Assembly: GCF_944323605.1 (NCBI RefSeq)
Contig: NZ_CALUTC010000006.1
Span: forward strand, 1 to 64,000
Direction of reading: 5' to 3'
DNA from: an uncultured Campylobacter sp.
GTDB lineage: Bacteria; Campylobacterota; Campylobacteria; Campylobacterales; Campylobacteraceae
DNA: 64,000 nt
Below the pieces are notes generated by a model, which had not been told where the DNA came from, ran no database searches, and saw nothing but the letters and a program-made list of their open reading frames with translations. Of the stretch, positions 16,680 to 25,575 are shown in pieces; position 1 is the stretch's first letter; each line of letters starts with the position of its first letter. Both the position numbers and the translations under genes were made by a program.

Positions 16680-16701
16680 AAGCCCAGCAAAAGCTGAGCT
16701 T
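16680..16701 (-). terminator. glnA terminator
   Basis: A 9-bp stem with one mismatch (16680-16688 with 16693-16701) and an AAAA loop lies just after the glnA stop. On the minus strand a T6 run follows within about 12 nt. The convergent HIT gene may share it. Confidence 0.6.
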
Positions 16702-16705
16702 AAAT

Positions 16706-18136
16706 TTAGCAAGAATAACAAGTTTTAAATTCATACGCAGTAGGTCTAGCTTCCACAGGCCAAACTTGAGTTCTAAATTTAAGGTGTTGATAATCATCTA
16801 TAAAGACATCGCTCATCACAGGCTTTAGGTATGAATTATATCTTATCAAGGCTTCAAGGCTGCCTCTTAGGGTGTGAGGTAACTGTTCTATGCCCTTTTC
16901 TCTTATCTCATCAAGTGTTAATTCAAATAAATTTTCATCCATTGGTCCAACAGGAACTGTTTTATTTTTTATGCCATCAAGCCCTGCCATAAGCAAAGAA
17001 ACAAAGGCTAAGTAAGGATTTGCTGTGCTGTCTGGAAAGCGAATTTCAACACGTGCCGAATTTTTACCTATACCGTATGGAACACGGCAGCTAGCACTTC
17101 TGTTTTGACAAGAATAAGTTAATATAGACGGGGCTTCAAAGCCAGGTATTAGTCTTTTATATGAATTTGAGCTAGGATTTGTAAAAGCTGCCACACTTCT
17201 TGCATGACCTAATATACCACCTATGTAGTTTATAGCCGTTTGGCTTAATTTTCCATAACCCTTTTCATCGTAAAATAAATTCACGCCATTTTTCCAAAGA
17301 CTCATATGCACATGCATACCGCTGCCATTATCTCCATAAAGTGGTTTTGGCATAAATGTAGCTGTCTTTCCGTTAAGATGTGCTACCATTCTTACTACGT
17401 ATTTGTAAATTTGCACATTATCAGCAGCCTCGACTAAGGTTCCAAAATTTACGCCTATTTCCCCTTGTCCTTGAGCGACTTCGTGATGATGGACGAATGT
17501 TTTTAAACCCACTTTTTCCAGAGTTTGCACCATTTCAGCCCTTAAATCAACCATAGAATCTATTGGTTGCACAGGAAAATATCCGCCTTTTGTTCTAGGT
17601 CTATGTCCCGTATTGTATCCATCTACAAAGTCTTTATCATCGTTCCAATCACCTTCTTCAGTATCTATTTCATATTTTGCACAGTGTATATTATCGACTA
17701 TTTTAACACTATCAAATATGAAAAATTCATTTTCAGGTCCAAAATATGCAGTATCAGCTATATCGCTATTTTTGAGAAAATCCATAGCCTTTTTTGCTAT
17801 GCTTCTAGGACATTTTTCATACATTTGACCCTTGTAAATATCATAAACATCGCAAAAAACTATCACTGTAGGATCAGCGGTAAATGGATCTAAAAAAGCA
17901 CTTTGTGCGTCTGGTTTTAGTATCATATCTGATTGTTGCACGGGTTGCCAACCATCAAGTGAGCTACCATCAAATGGAATTCCTTCTTCAAAATGTTCTT
18001 TATTTATCACTGATAAGTTATAAGTTATGTGATGCCAAGTGCCTATCATATCTGTAAATCTAAAATCTACAAATAAAACTTCATTATCTTTACAGAATGA
18101 AAAAAATTCATCTACGCTATTCACGAATTTTCCCAT
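16706..18136 (-). CDS. glnA: Glutamine synthetase, type I
   Basis: GlnA makes glutamine from glutamate, ammonia and ATP and is the entry point of nitrogen assimilation. The 476-residue GSI shows the beta-grasp start ([15 protein letters not shown]), GPENEFFIF, the [13 protein letters not shown] metal loop, [10 protein letters not shown] (ATP site) and [11 protein letters not shown]. The region that carries the adenylylation Tyr in enterobacteria reads [12 protein letters not shown] here, with Phe in its place. Control by GlnE-type adenylylation is thus unlikely, as also known for the Helicobacter enzyme. The start has AAGGAG upstream. Monocistronic, with its own terminator. Confidence 0.97.
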   Translation of the reverse strand: MGKFVNSVDEFFSFCKDNEVLFVDFRFTDMIGTWHHITYNLSVINKEHFEEGIPFDGSSLDGWQPVQQSDMILKPDAQSAFLDPFTADPTVIVFCDVYDIYKGQMYEKCPRSIAKKAMDFLKNSDIADTAYFGPENEFFIFDSVKIVDNIHCAKYEIDTEEGDWNDDKDFVDGYNTGHRPRTKGGYFPVQPIDSMVDLRAEMVQTLEKVGLKTFVHHHEVAQGQGEIGVNFGTLVEAADNVQIYKYVVRMVAHLNGKTATFMPKPLYGDNGSGMHVHMSLWKNGVNLFYDEKGYGKLSQTAINYIGGILGHARSVAAFTNPSSNSYKRLIPGFEAPSILTYSCQNRSASCRVPYGIGKNSARVEIRFPDSTANPYLAFVSLLMAGLDGIKNKTVPVGPMDENLFELTLDEIREKGIEQLPHTLRGSLEALIRYNSYLKPVMSDVFIDDYQHLKFRTQVWPVEARPTAYEFKTCYSC

Positions 18137-18286
18137 ATTTTCTCCTTATGTGAAATATATTTTAAAATTGTAGTATATTTTTTTTAAATTAAGTTTAAAT
18201 TAATAAAAAAAAGATGAGCATTTTATAAAATAATTTTTTTATGCCTTTTTAACTTATTTTTGATTGATAAATTATGAAAAATTTAT

Positions 18287-18292
18287 TATAAT
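18287..18292 (+). promoter_or_regulatory. -10 element of the cheZ operon
   Basis: A perfect TATAAT lies 28 nt before the ATG at 18321. It overlaps the upstream in-frame ATG at 18291, so transcripts would start beyond that codon. This supports the shorter cheZ reading frame. Confidence 0.6.
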
Positions 18293-18320
18293 GAAGCTTT
18301 TGTTTTGTGAAGGACTTGCT

Positions 18321-18980
18321 ATGACACAAGAAGAGCTTGATAATTTGATGGACGGCAGTAATGAACTTTGCGATTTAGATAGCAAAGATGATTATGTCAG
18401 AGGAAATGTAGATGATGGATATAGAGTAGAAGCTGATGCTCATTGGCCACCTCCTCCACCTAATGAAGAACATAAGGTTGTTCATCAATTAGACGATGTT
18501 ACTAGAGATAGCGAAGTTAAGGCTATAGAGCTTATGGATAGGCTTGAACTTATGGATAAGTATTTTTCGCAATCGGAATTCTTTTTGCAAGAAATAGAAA
18601 GTTGTAATAAGAAAAATATAGAAATTTTTAATATATTAAAAGAAAAATTTCCTGCTGTGCAAACTTTCAAAGATAGAGCTGAGGCAAACGAGGCTATGTC
18701 AGAAAAATTTTCAGAAATTTTTACTCGTTTGCAGAATGGACAAAATGAAATTATGGTTTCTATGGATGCTATGCAATATCAAGATATACATAGACAAAAG
18801 ATAGAAAGAGTTATAAATGTGATGAGAGCATTAAATAAATACCTTACTTCTCTTTTTGAAAGCAAAAAAGACGATAGTAAAAGGGTCTCTTCTGCTGTTT
18901 ATATAAATGGTGATGATAATGACGATGTCGTTACTAATGACGACATAGAAGCCTTGATAGCAAATTTAGGCAAAAAATAA
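18321..18980 (+). CDS. cheZ: CheZ-family CheY-P phosphatase
   Basis: CheZ dephosphorylates CheY-P and ends the tumble signal. The 219-residue protein has a FliN-like N-terminal segment MTQEELDNLMDGS, a PPPPP linker, a long helix and the CheZ active-site helix MDAMQYQDIHRQKIERV. The Asp and Gln of YQDIHRQ correspond to the acid and the catalytic Gln of E. coli CheZ. It matches the remote CheZ of Helicobacter and C. jejuni cj0700. I chose ATG 18321 because GAAGGA precedes it and the -10 box overlaps the earlier ATGs. The stop overlaps the next gene by one base (TAATG). Confidence 0.88.
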   Translation: MTQEELDNLMDGSNELCDLDSKDDYVRGNVDDGYRVEADAHWPPPPPNEEHKVVHQLDDVTRDSEVKAIELMDRLELMDKYFSQSEFFLQEIESCNKKNIEIFNILKEKFPAVQTFKDRAEANEAMSEKFSEIFTRLQNGQNEIMVSMDAMQYQDIHRQKIERVINVMRALNKYLTSLFESKKDDSKRVSSAVYINGDDNDDVVTNDDIEALIANLGKK

Positions 18981-20227
18981 TGCTAAAGCCCGAGTTAGTG
19001 GCACCTGCTGGAAATTACACTAAGCTTAAAATAGCTCTAGCTTACGGTGCAGATGCTGTTTATGCAGGGCTTAATAACTTTTCTTTAAGAGCTGCAACTG
19101 CTAAAGAATTTGATTATGAAAGCTTTAAAGAAGCTGTAAATTACACTCACTCTCTAGGTAAAAAAATTTTTGTTACATTAAATGCTTTTTATTTTTCTTC
19201 TCAAATTGAAAATTTAAAAAAACATATAAAAAAACTTTACGATATGAAGCCCGATGCTTTTATAATAGCTTCTTTGGGTGTGGCAAATTTGATAAAGGAA
19301 ATGAAATTAGATATAGCATTGCATATATCAACACAAGCTAATGTTTTAAATTATTTAGACGCACAAGCCTATGAAAAATTAGGTGCAAAAAGGGTGGTTA
19401 TAGCTAGAGAATTGAGTTTGAAAGAGGCAAAAATCATTAAAGAGCATTGTAAAAATTTAGAATTAGAAGCTTTCGTGCATGGCTCTATGTGCTTTGCTTA
19501 TTCTGGACGTTGCCTAATATCTTCTGTGCAAAGTGGTAGAATGAGTAACCGTGGTTCTTGTGCTAATGATTGTAGGTTTTCTTATGAGCTTTACGCAAAA
19601 GGTAAAAATGGGACATTGTTTAGATTAGAGCAAGATGAAAAGGGAACTCATATTTTTAATTCTAAGGATTTAAATTTATGCACTTATGTAGAGCAAATTA
19701 TAAAAGAAAACTGTATAAATGCCTTTAAGATAGAGGGTAGAACAAAAAGTGAATACTACGTAGCTCTTGCTACTAGAACTTATAGAATGGCTATAGATGA
19801 TGCTTTAAGCGGAAATTTTAATCCTAAACATTATGAGTCTGAAATACAAACCTTAGCAAACCGTGGTTTTACAGATGGATACCTTGTAAATAGGGCATTA
19901 GATAGACAAGATACTCAAAATCTTTCAAGTAGTATAGAGCAGGGCAGCAAGCAAGTATGTGCCTTTAGTGAAGATGGAAATTTTTTCAAATGTAAAGGCA
20001 AAATAGCTTTAAACGAAAGCTATGAAATACTTTGTCCCTTAAATTCACACATAGATGAAAAAGAAAATGAGCTTGGTAAAATTTATAAAAAAGATAGCAA
20101 ATATTTTGTAGAATTTAAAAAATTACTATCAAAAACTAATAAAGAATTCAAAGAAATTCATAGCGGTAATGAAAATGAAATTACCCTACCAGTTTCTTTG
20201 CCTAAATTCTCTTTTTTAAGAAGGTGA
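18980..20227 (+). CDS. U32-family protein, TrhP/YegQ-like
   Basis: This 415-residue member of peptidase family U32 begins LVAPAGNYTKLKIALAYGADAVY, followed by the family signature EAFVHGSMCFAYSGRCLISS and NRGSCANDCRFSYELY (residues about 160-205). Four Cys in this area fit an Fe-S cluster. In E. coli relatives act in tRNA or rRNA hydroxylation (TrhP, RlhA) using prephenate; protease activity is doubtful. Which RNA is modified here is unknown. It is the second gene after cheZ, with a one-base overlap, as in C. jejuni. Confidence 0.88.
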   Translation: MLKPELVAPAGNYTKLKIALAYGADAVYAGLNNFSLRAATAKEFDYESFKEAVNYTHSLGKKIFVTLNAFYFSSQIENLKKHIKKLYDMKPDAFIIASLGVANLIKEMKLDIALHISTQANVLNYLDAQAYEKLGAKRVVIARELSLKEAKIIKEHCKNLELEAFVHGSMCFAYSGRCLISSVQSGRMSNRGSCANDCRFSYELYAKGKNGTLFRLEQDEKGTHIFNSKDLNLCTYVEQIIKENCINAFKIEGRTKSEYYVALATRTYRMAIDDALSGNFNPKHYESEIQTLANRGFTDGYLVNRALDRQDTQNLSSSIEQGSKQVCAFSEDGNFFKCKGKIALNESYEILCPLNSHIDEKENELGKIYKKDSKYFVEFKKLLSKTNKEFKEIHSGNENEITLPVSLPKFSFLRR

Positions 20228-20231
20228 TAAA

Positions 20232-20726
20232 ATGAATTTTGTTTCTATTTTAATGGGTAGTAAAAGTGATTATGAGATTGTAAATGAGGCTAGTAAAATC
20301 CTTCAATCTTTTAATGTAAAATACGAGCTAGTAATTACTTCAGCACATAGAAGTCCCACAAGGACAAAAGAATACATAAAAGATGCTGAAAAAAGAGGTG
20401 CTAAAGTTTTTATAGCCGCTGCTGGTATGGCAGCACATTTAGCGGGAGCAGTCGCTGCTTACACGGTAAAACCTGTAATCGGAATACCAATGCCCGGTTC
20501 GAATTTAGCAAGTATGGATTCTTTGTATTCCACAGTGCAAATGCCAAGCGGGATACCTGTGGCTACAGTTGCCATAGGAAAAGCTGGTGCTATTAATGCT
20601 GCTTATCTTGCTATTCAAATTTTAGCTGTAAATGACGATTTACTAAGTAAAGCTCTTTTAGAAGACAGAAAAAAACAAGAGGAAAAACTTGTAGCCGATT
20701 CTAAAATGGTTGAAGTTTTGCTCTAA
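20232..20726 (+). CDS. purE: N5-carboxyaminoimidazole ribonucleotide mutase
   Basis: PurE converts N5-CAIR to CAIR in purine synthesis. The 164-residue class I enzyme shows ILMGSKSDYEIVNEA at residues 5-19, SAHRSPTRT (catalytic His), FIAAAGMAAHLAGAVAAYT and GIPMPGSNLASMDSLYSTVQMP (each in part). It starts 4 nt after the U32 stop with an AAGGTGATAAA leader. No purK is nearby. Confidence 0.96.
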   Translation: MNFVSILMGSKSDYEIVNEASKILQSFNVKYELVITSAHRSPTRTKEYIKDAEKRGAKVFIAAAGMAAHLAGAVAAYTVKPVIGIPMPGSNLASMDSLYSTVQMPSGIPVATVAIGKAGAINAAYLAIQILAVNDDLLSKALLEDRKKQEEKLVADSKMVEVLL

Positions 20727-20739
20727 ACAAGGAAAGCTT

Positions 20740-21261
20740 ATGCAAACTTATCTAGAACTTAAGGAATTTTGCAAATTAGTTCATCTAAATGAAGATGTGG
20801 TTAAAGGAATGATGGCAAACAATGCTTTAAATTTTAAAGAAGAAGACGGTAAAATTTACATAGAAGCAAATCAAGGCACTTTTAGCGTTGTGCCAAGTAG
20901 AAATTCAAGCGAACCTTTACCTGTTGATTCTATAAGCTTAGCTGGAGAAAGTTTTGTAGAAAAAACAATAGGCACTATATTGAATTTGCACGAAAAAGTT
21001 TTGGATGCAAAAGATGAAACATTAGAGGTCTTGCAAAGAGAAAACAAATTTTTAAAAGATGCTCTTTATTCTATGCAAGAAATTTATGATGAGGATAGAA
21101 AAACTATAGATGCTTTAAATTCACAGTTAAAACACGCTCAAGATGAGGTAGAATTTCTTAAAAGAAAGTATAAAATGATGTGGAATAAGGCTATAGATAA
21201 TTTTACTCAAAACAAAGAAACTAACAAGAATCAAAATACAAATCCTAGCGAGGATAAATGA
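20740..21261 (+). CDS. DUF3972-type coiled-coil protein (Cj0703-type)
   Basis: This 173-residue protein has an N-terminal helix-turn-helix-like segment ([25 protein letters not shown]) and a long coiled coil from about residue 75 to 150 ([21 protein letters not shown], in part), then an Asn/Thr/Lys-rich tail. It corresponds to an uncharacterised epsilonproteobacterial family next to glyQ. I chose ATG 20740, preceded by AAGGA, over an earlier in-frame ATG (20710) inside purE. It overlaps glyQ by 4 nt (ATGA). A DNA-binding or scaffold role is only a guess. Confidence 0.78.
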   Translation: MQTYLELKEFCKLVHLNEDVVKGMMANNALNFKEEDGKIYIEANQGTFSVVPSRNSSEPLPVDSISLAGESFVEKTIGTILNLHEKVLDAKDETLEVLQRENKFLKDALYSMQEIYDEDRKTIDALNSQLKHAQDEVEFLKRKYKMMWNKAIDNFTQNKETNKNQNTNPSEDK

Positions 21262-22124
21262 TGCTATCTTTTTCTGAAATGATTTTAAGATTACAAAATT
21301 TTTGGCAGGACAAAGGCTGTGCTATTATGCAACCTTATGATATGCCAGCTGGAGCAGGCACATTTCACCCTGCAACCTTTCTAAGAAGTTTAGGCAAAAA
21401 ACCGTGGGCGACCGCTTATGTAGCACCTAGCAGAAGACCAACAGATGGAAGATACGGTGATAATCCAAACCGTTTAGGTGCTTACTACCAGTTTCAAGTC
21501 CTTATAAAACCTAGTCCAGACGATATACAAGAGCTTTATTTAAAGAGTCTTGAGTGCTTGGGTTTTGATTTAAAAAATCACGATATCAGATTTGTAGAAG
21601 ATAATTGGGAGAGTCCTTCTCTTGGTGCTTGGGGGCTTGGTTGGGAAGTTTGGCTTGATGGTATGGAAATAACTCAATTTACATATTTTCAGCAGGTCGG
21701 AGGCTTGGCACTTGATTTAATAAGCGTTGAAATAACTTACGGTCTTGAAAGACTTGCTATGTATTTGCAAAATGTAAATTCTGTTTATGACATACTTTGG
21801 AGCGAATTTAATGGAGAAAAGATAAGCTATAAAGATGTGCATAAACAAGGAGAATTTGAACACAGTAAGTATAATTTTGAACTAAGCACAGTAGAGCGGC
21901 TAAATGAAAATTTTGATAATGCTTATAAAGAGTGCAAACATATACTTGAAAACAAACTTTCACTTCCTGCTTATGATTACTGTATGCAAGCAGCTCATAT
22001 ATTTAATTTGCTAGATGCAAGAGGTGCTATTTCAAGCACTAAAAGACAGGAGTATATGCTAAAGATTAGAGAACTTTCAAAGGCTTGTGCCTTAAATTAC
22101 AAAGAAAATTTAAATGAAACTTGA
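21258..22124 (+). CDS. glyQ: Glycine-tRNA ligase alpha subunit
   Basis: GlyQ is the catalytic alpha subunit of the alpha2-beta2 bacterial glycyl-tRNA synthetase. The 288-residue sequence is strongly conserved: [72 protein letters not shown] and [13 protein letters not shown] (all in part). ATG at 21258 or 21261 could start it; both sit in the ATGATG that overlaps the upstream stop. glyS is not in the window; in C. jejuni it is also unlinked. Confidence 0.97.
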   Translation: MMLSFSEMILRLQNFWQDKGCAIMQPYDMPAGAGTFHPATFLRSLGKKPWATAYVAPSRRPTDGRYGDNPNRLGAYYQFQVLIKPSPDDIQELYLKSLECLGFDLKNHDIRFVEDNWESPSLGAWGLGWEVWLDGMEITQFTYFQQVGGLALDLISVEITYGLERLAMYLQNVNSVYDILWSEFNGEKISYKDVHKQGEFEHSKYNFELSTVERLNENFDNAYKECKHILENKLSLPAYDYCMQAAHIFNLLDARGAISSTKRQEYMLKIRELSKACALNYKENLNET

Positions 22125-22839
22125 GAAAATATATAAATTTTTAGACAGCATAAGCCCTTTTGAAAGCCAAGAAAAATGGGATAATAGTGGGCTTTTGTTG
22201 GGTAATTTTGAAGATGAAATTTCAACAGTTTATCTAAGCCTTGATATAGATGAAAATTTGCTTGATGAATGTAGCGAAAATTCTCTTTTGATTACACATC
22301 ATCCTCTTATATTTAAGCCTTTAAAAAATTTAGCTAATGATTTGTATCCAAATTCTCTTGTAAAAACTATGGTTAAAAAGAATATTTCTTTGATTTCTTT
22401 GCATACAAACTATGACAAATCTCATTTAAATATATATTTTACTGAAGAAATTTTGGGCTTTAAGCATTATACGCAAGATAATTTTTTAATATACATTGAT
22501 ATAGAAAGCACTTTTTCTTCCTTGCTTACCTTGCTTAAACAAAAACTATCCCTGAGTATGATTAAAAATGCTTTTTGTGGCAAAGAAAAAATAAATCGCA
22601 TAGCCATTTGCACTGGAAGCGGTGGAGATTTGATACCATTTGTAAAAGCGGACTGTTTTTTAAGCGGAGATTTTAAGTATCATCAAGCATTAGAGGCTAT
22701 TAGCAATGGTTTAAGTTTGATTGATATAGGACACTTTGAAAGCGAGGAGTGTTTTTCAAAATCTTTAGCAAATTCTTTGCAAAATTTGCCATTAAAGGTT
22801 ATAATTACAAATTCAAAAAATCCATTTAGACTTTCTTAG
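22114..22839 (+). CDS. NIF3/GTP cyclohydrolase I type 2-like dimetal protein
   Basis: This 241-residue NIF3-family (PF01784) protein has the dimetal ligands: [10 protein letters not shown] (about residues 58-67), SLHTNYD (H..D, about 96-102) and near the C-terminus DIGHFESEE (H..E). The start [10 protein letters not shown] is typical. The biochemical role of bacterial NIF3 proteins is unsettled. It overlaps glyQ by 11 nt and is followed 18 nt later by the zinc-ribbon gene. No sign of truncation. Confidence 0.9.
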   Translation: MKLEKIYKFLDSISPFESQEKWDNSGLLLGNFEDEISTVYLSLDIDENLLDECSENSLLITHHPLIFKPLKNLANDLYPNSLVKTMVKKNISLISLHTNYDKSHLNIYFTEEILGFKHYTQDNFLIYIDIESTFSSLLTLLKQKLSLSMIKNAFCGKEKINRIAICTGSGGDLIPFVKADCFLSGDFKYHQALEAISNGLSLIDIGHFESEECFSKSLANSLQNLPLKVIITNSKNPFRLS

Positions 22840-22857
22840 AGAAAAAAAGGAAAAGGT

Positions 22858-23604
22858 ATGAATAAATATTTAAAGCAATTAGTCGAGTTATCTGAAATAG
22901 ACAAGGAAATTGATAGTTTCGCACCTAAAATAGAGGATATAAGTAAAAATTTAAAAGACACACAGTCAAAAATAGACAAATTTCAAAAAGAAATAAATAC
23001 TTGTAATGATGAAATTTCAGATATAAAAAAAGAACAGGTGCAAAATGATTTGCATATAAAACAATTCAAAGAAAGGATAGATGAGCTTAGCAAAAAATCA
23101 GCTTCTGTTAAAACTGCAAAAGAAGCTAATGCTTTACAGATTGAAGAGGATATACTAAAAGAGCAGCTAGAGGTTGCTAATGAAGAAATAGAAAAACTTG
23201 ATAGATTGTTAAAAAGTAAAGAAAAAATAAAAGAAGAATTGCTTAGCAATAAGCAAAAAGAAGAAGAGAATTTAAAAGATATAAGTGTCGATGTTGAAGC
23301 CAGAATGAAAGAGCTTGAAAAACAAAGATCCTTAGTTTTTGACAAAAAATCAAAATTAGTAGAGCAAATAAACCACAAGGTTTTAGGATTTTATGAAAAA
23401 ATTCGCAAATGGGCCAAAAATACAGCTGTAGTGCCAGTTAAAAAACAAGCTTGTTATGGTTGTTTTATGAGAATATATGATAAAACATACCTAGCCGTGA
23501 TAAAGGGTTCTGAAATAGTTACTTGTCCTCATTGTGGTAGAATTTTATATAAAGAGATAGAAAAAGAAAATAATAAAGAAAAAATTGCTGAAAGTGCGAA
23601 TTGA
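22858..23604 (+). CDS. flgZ: C4 zinc-ribbon coiled-coil protein, FlgZ/HP0958-like
   Basis: This 248-residue protein is a long antiparallel coiled coil (residues 5-175, heptads of Leu/Ile with Lys/Glu) capped by a zinc ribbon: CYGCFMRI and TCPHCGRILY (PF02591). This is the architecture of Helicobacter HP0958 (FlgZ), which stabilises RpoN (sigma54) and binds flagellin mRNA. The same role in Campylobacter is inferred. It is notable in a window with three sigma54 flagellar promoters. An AGGAAAAGGT leader precedes the ATG. It overlaps waaA by 4 nt. Confidence 0.82.
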   Translation: MNKYLKQLVELSEIDKEIDSFAPKIEDISKNLKDTQSKIDKFQKEINTCNDEISDIKKEQVQNDLHIKQFKERIDELSKKSASVKTAKEANALQIEEDILKEQLEVANEEIEKLDRLLKSKEKIKEELLSNKQKEEENLKDISVDVEARMKELEKQRSLVFDKKSKLVEQINHKVLGFYEKIRKWAKNTAVVPVKKQACYGCFMRIYDKTYLAVIKGSEIVTCPHCGRILYKEIEKENNKEKIAESAN

Positions 23605-24758
23605 TAGTATTTTTATACTATATTTTACTTAGCATATTATATATTTTATCCTTACCTTTTTTGCTTATACTGTCTTTTACCAAGGATAAATACAGACAAA
23701 GCATAAAGGCTAGATTTTTTTTATATAAAAATAAATTAAAAAAAAGTGATATACATTTTCACGTTTGCTCCTTTGGTGAGGCAAGAAGCATAAAAAAATT
23801 AAGCTCAAATTTCGAGGATAAACGAATAACTTGCATCACTCAAACAGGCTTTTTGGAAGCTAAGACTTTTTGCAAGAATGTTTCTTTTTTAGCTTTTGAA
23901 ATTTTTATACCTTTTTGGTTTAGTCCTTGTAAGGTTCTTGTTATATTTGAGGCTGAACTTTGGCTTATGTTGATTTTTGTTGCTAAATTAAGAGGAGCAA
24001 AGGTCATACTACTCAATGCTAGGCTTTCTGATAAATCCTTTCACAGATATAAGAGATTTTCTTTTTTTTATAAAACCCTTTTTTCTTACATAGATGAGGT
24101 GTTTGCTCAAAGTGCCTTAGATAAACAAAGACTAGAGGAGCTTGGGGCTAAAAATGTTATAGAGTATTTTAATATAAAAGCAGCACTTAGCTCTACCGTG
24201 CAAAAAATATATAAAAAAGTAGATAAAAAAATAATACTTTTTGCTAGCACTCACGATAAAGAAGAAGAGCTTTTGTTAAATTTTTTCAAGCCAAGAAAAG
24301 ATGAAATTTTAATCATAGCACCAAGGCATCCAGAGAGATTTGAAAAGGTTGAAGAATTTTGCAAGGATTATAGTAAAAAATACGCTTTAAGTTTTGATAA
24401 ATTTAGTAATTATGGTGAAAATTTTAATAGCGATAAGTTAAGTTCAGTTTTTTTGCTAGATACGCTTAATGAGTTAGTGAATTTTTACTCTATCGCCGAT
24501 ATTGTGGTTCTTTGTGGATCTTTTATAAAAGGCGTGGGAGGACATAATCCAATAGAAGTAGCACAGTTTAATAAAATTTTGATTTCTGGACCTTACATAC
24601 ATAATCAAGTATCCCTCTTTTCAATGCTTGATAATGCCTATATTTGTTATGATATACCAAAGCTTAGAGAATTTATAGATACTTGCGATAAGGCTGTTTC
24701 TTTGAAATTTAAGCCAAATTTGAACTTGATTACAGATCACATCAAGGCTTTATTATGA
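23601..24758 (+). CDS. waaA: Kdo transferase (3-deoxy-D-manno-octulosonic acid transferase)
   Basis: WaaA attaches Kdo to lipid A at the inner face of the inner membrane. The 385-residue GT30 enzyme has an N-terminal anchor (LYYILLSILYILSLPFLLILS), HFHVCSFGEARS with the catalytic Glu of the family, VIFEAELWLMLI, APRHPERF and a C-terminal CGSFIKGVGGHNPIEVAQF nucleotide-sugar site. TTG start overlapping the previous stop (TTGA). It overlaps the pseudouridine synthase gene by 4 nt (ATGA). Confidence 0.95.
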   Translation: MIVFLYYILLSILYILSLPFLLILSFTKDKYRQSIKARFFLYKNKLKKSDIHFHVCSFGEARSIKKLSSNFEDKRITCITQTGFLEAKTFCKNVSFLAFEIFIPFWFSPCKVLVIFEAELWLMLIFVAKLRGAKVILLNARLSDKSFHRYKRFSFFYKTLFSYIDEVFAQSALDKQRLEELGAKNVIEYFNIKAALSSTVQKIYKKVDKKIILFASTHDKEEELLLNFFKPRKDEILIIAPRHPERFEKVEEFCKDYSKKYALSFDKFSNYGENFNSDKLSSVFLLDTLNELVNFYSIADIVVLCGSFIKGVGGHNPIEVAQFNKILISGPYIHNQVSLFSMLDNAYICYDIPKLREFIDTCDKAVSLKFKPNLNLITDHIKALL

Positions 24759-25510
24759 ATAAAGAAAAAGCCTATAAACTTTTAGCCTTGCAAGAAAAAA
24801 TTTCTAACTCAAAGGCAAAAGAGCTAATAGATAGAGGTTTGGTTTTTTATAAAAATGAAAAACTTCAAATGGCTAGAACTATGTTAAATAGCTCTGCAAA
24901 ATTTACGGTTAAAAAGTTGCAAGATATAAAAATAATCTTTGAAGACGATAAAATCATAGCCGTTAATAAGCCTTATTCTGTTTTAAGCGAAGAAATTCAA
25001 GATAAATTAAAAACAAGGCTTTTAAATAGATTAGACAAAGAAACAAGCGGACTTTTGCTTTTGTGTAAAGATGAAGATTTTCGCATAAAATGTGTAAAAG
25101 AATTTAAAGAACAAAAGGTATATAAGAGCTATATAGCAATACTTAATGGCATTGTGCCACAGGAAATAGATATAGATGAACCCATTTTGGTTAAAAAGAC
25201 TAAAAATTCAGCTTTTGCTAAAATTTCAAAAGACGGTTTAGAAGCTCATACTAAAATCATACCTCTTATGGTCAATGCAAAGAAGACATTGGCAAAAATA
25301 CTTATAAAAACGGGCAGAACCCATCAAATTCGTTTGCATACGGCTTTTATAAATAATGGAATTTTAGGCGATGAAAAATATGCAAAAAGTCGCTCTGTAA
25401 GAATGTTTTTACACAGCTTTGAATGCAAAATTTTTAATTATCATTTTATAGCCCCATTGGATAATGATTTTGAAAAACTTGGCTTTGATATTAAAAATTT
25501 AAATTTTTAA
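24755..25510 (+). CDS. RluA-family pseudouridine synthase
   Basis: The product has 251 residues. An S4-like RNA-binding start (KISNSKAKELIDRGLVFYKNEKL) is followed by the RluA catalytic core RLLNRLDKETSGLLLLCKD (Asp of RLDKETSG is catalytic), VYKSYIAILNG and the closing GRTHQIRLHTAFINNGILGDEKY. It modifies uridine to pseudouridine in rRNA or tRNA; the target is not evident, and RluC/RluD are candidates. It is the last gene of the long purE-to-rluA run and overlaps waaA by 4 nt. ffh follows after 65 bp with its own promoter. Confidence 0.9.
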   Translation: MNKEKAYKLLALQEKISNSKAKELIDRGLVFYKNEKLQMARTMLNSSAKFTVKKLQDIKIIFEDDKIIAVNKPYSVLSEEIQDKLKTRLLNRLDKETSGLLLLCKDEDFRIKCVKEFKEQKVYKSYIAILNGIVPQEIDIDEPILVKKTKNSAFAKISKDGLEAHTKIIPLMVNAKKTLAKILIKTGRTHQIRLHTAFINNGILGDEKYAKSRSVRMFLHSFECKIFNYHFIAPLDNDFEKLGFDIKNLNF

Positions 25511-25533
25511 AGACCTTTAAAGCAAACATAAGT

Positions 25534-25539
25534 TATAAT
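25534..25539 (+). promoter_or_regulatory. -10 element of the ffh promoter
   Basis: A perfect TATAAT lies 36 nt before the ffh TTG start, in a 65-bp gap after the pseudouridine synthase gene. A separate promoter for the SRP and ribosomal-protein genes is therefore likely. Confidence 0.6.
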
Positions 25540-25575
25540 ACACATTTTTACTTTAATTTAAAAGAGGAAAAAGAA

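Noticed and set aside
18264-18320. Longer start for cheZ
   Set aside because: A TATAAT at 18287-18292 lies inside it, and AAGGA precedes ATG 18321.
22983-23378. Ser/Phe/Leu-rich frame opposite the zinc-ribbon gene
   Set aside because: It is the complement of a Lys/Glu-rich coiled coil; it has no start signals.
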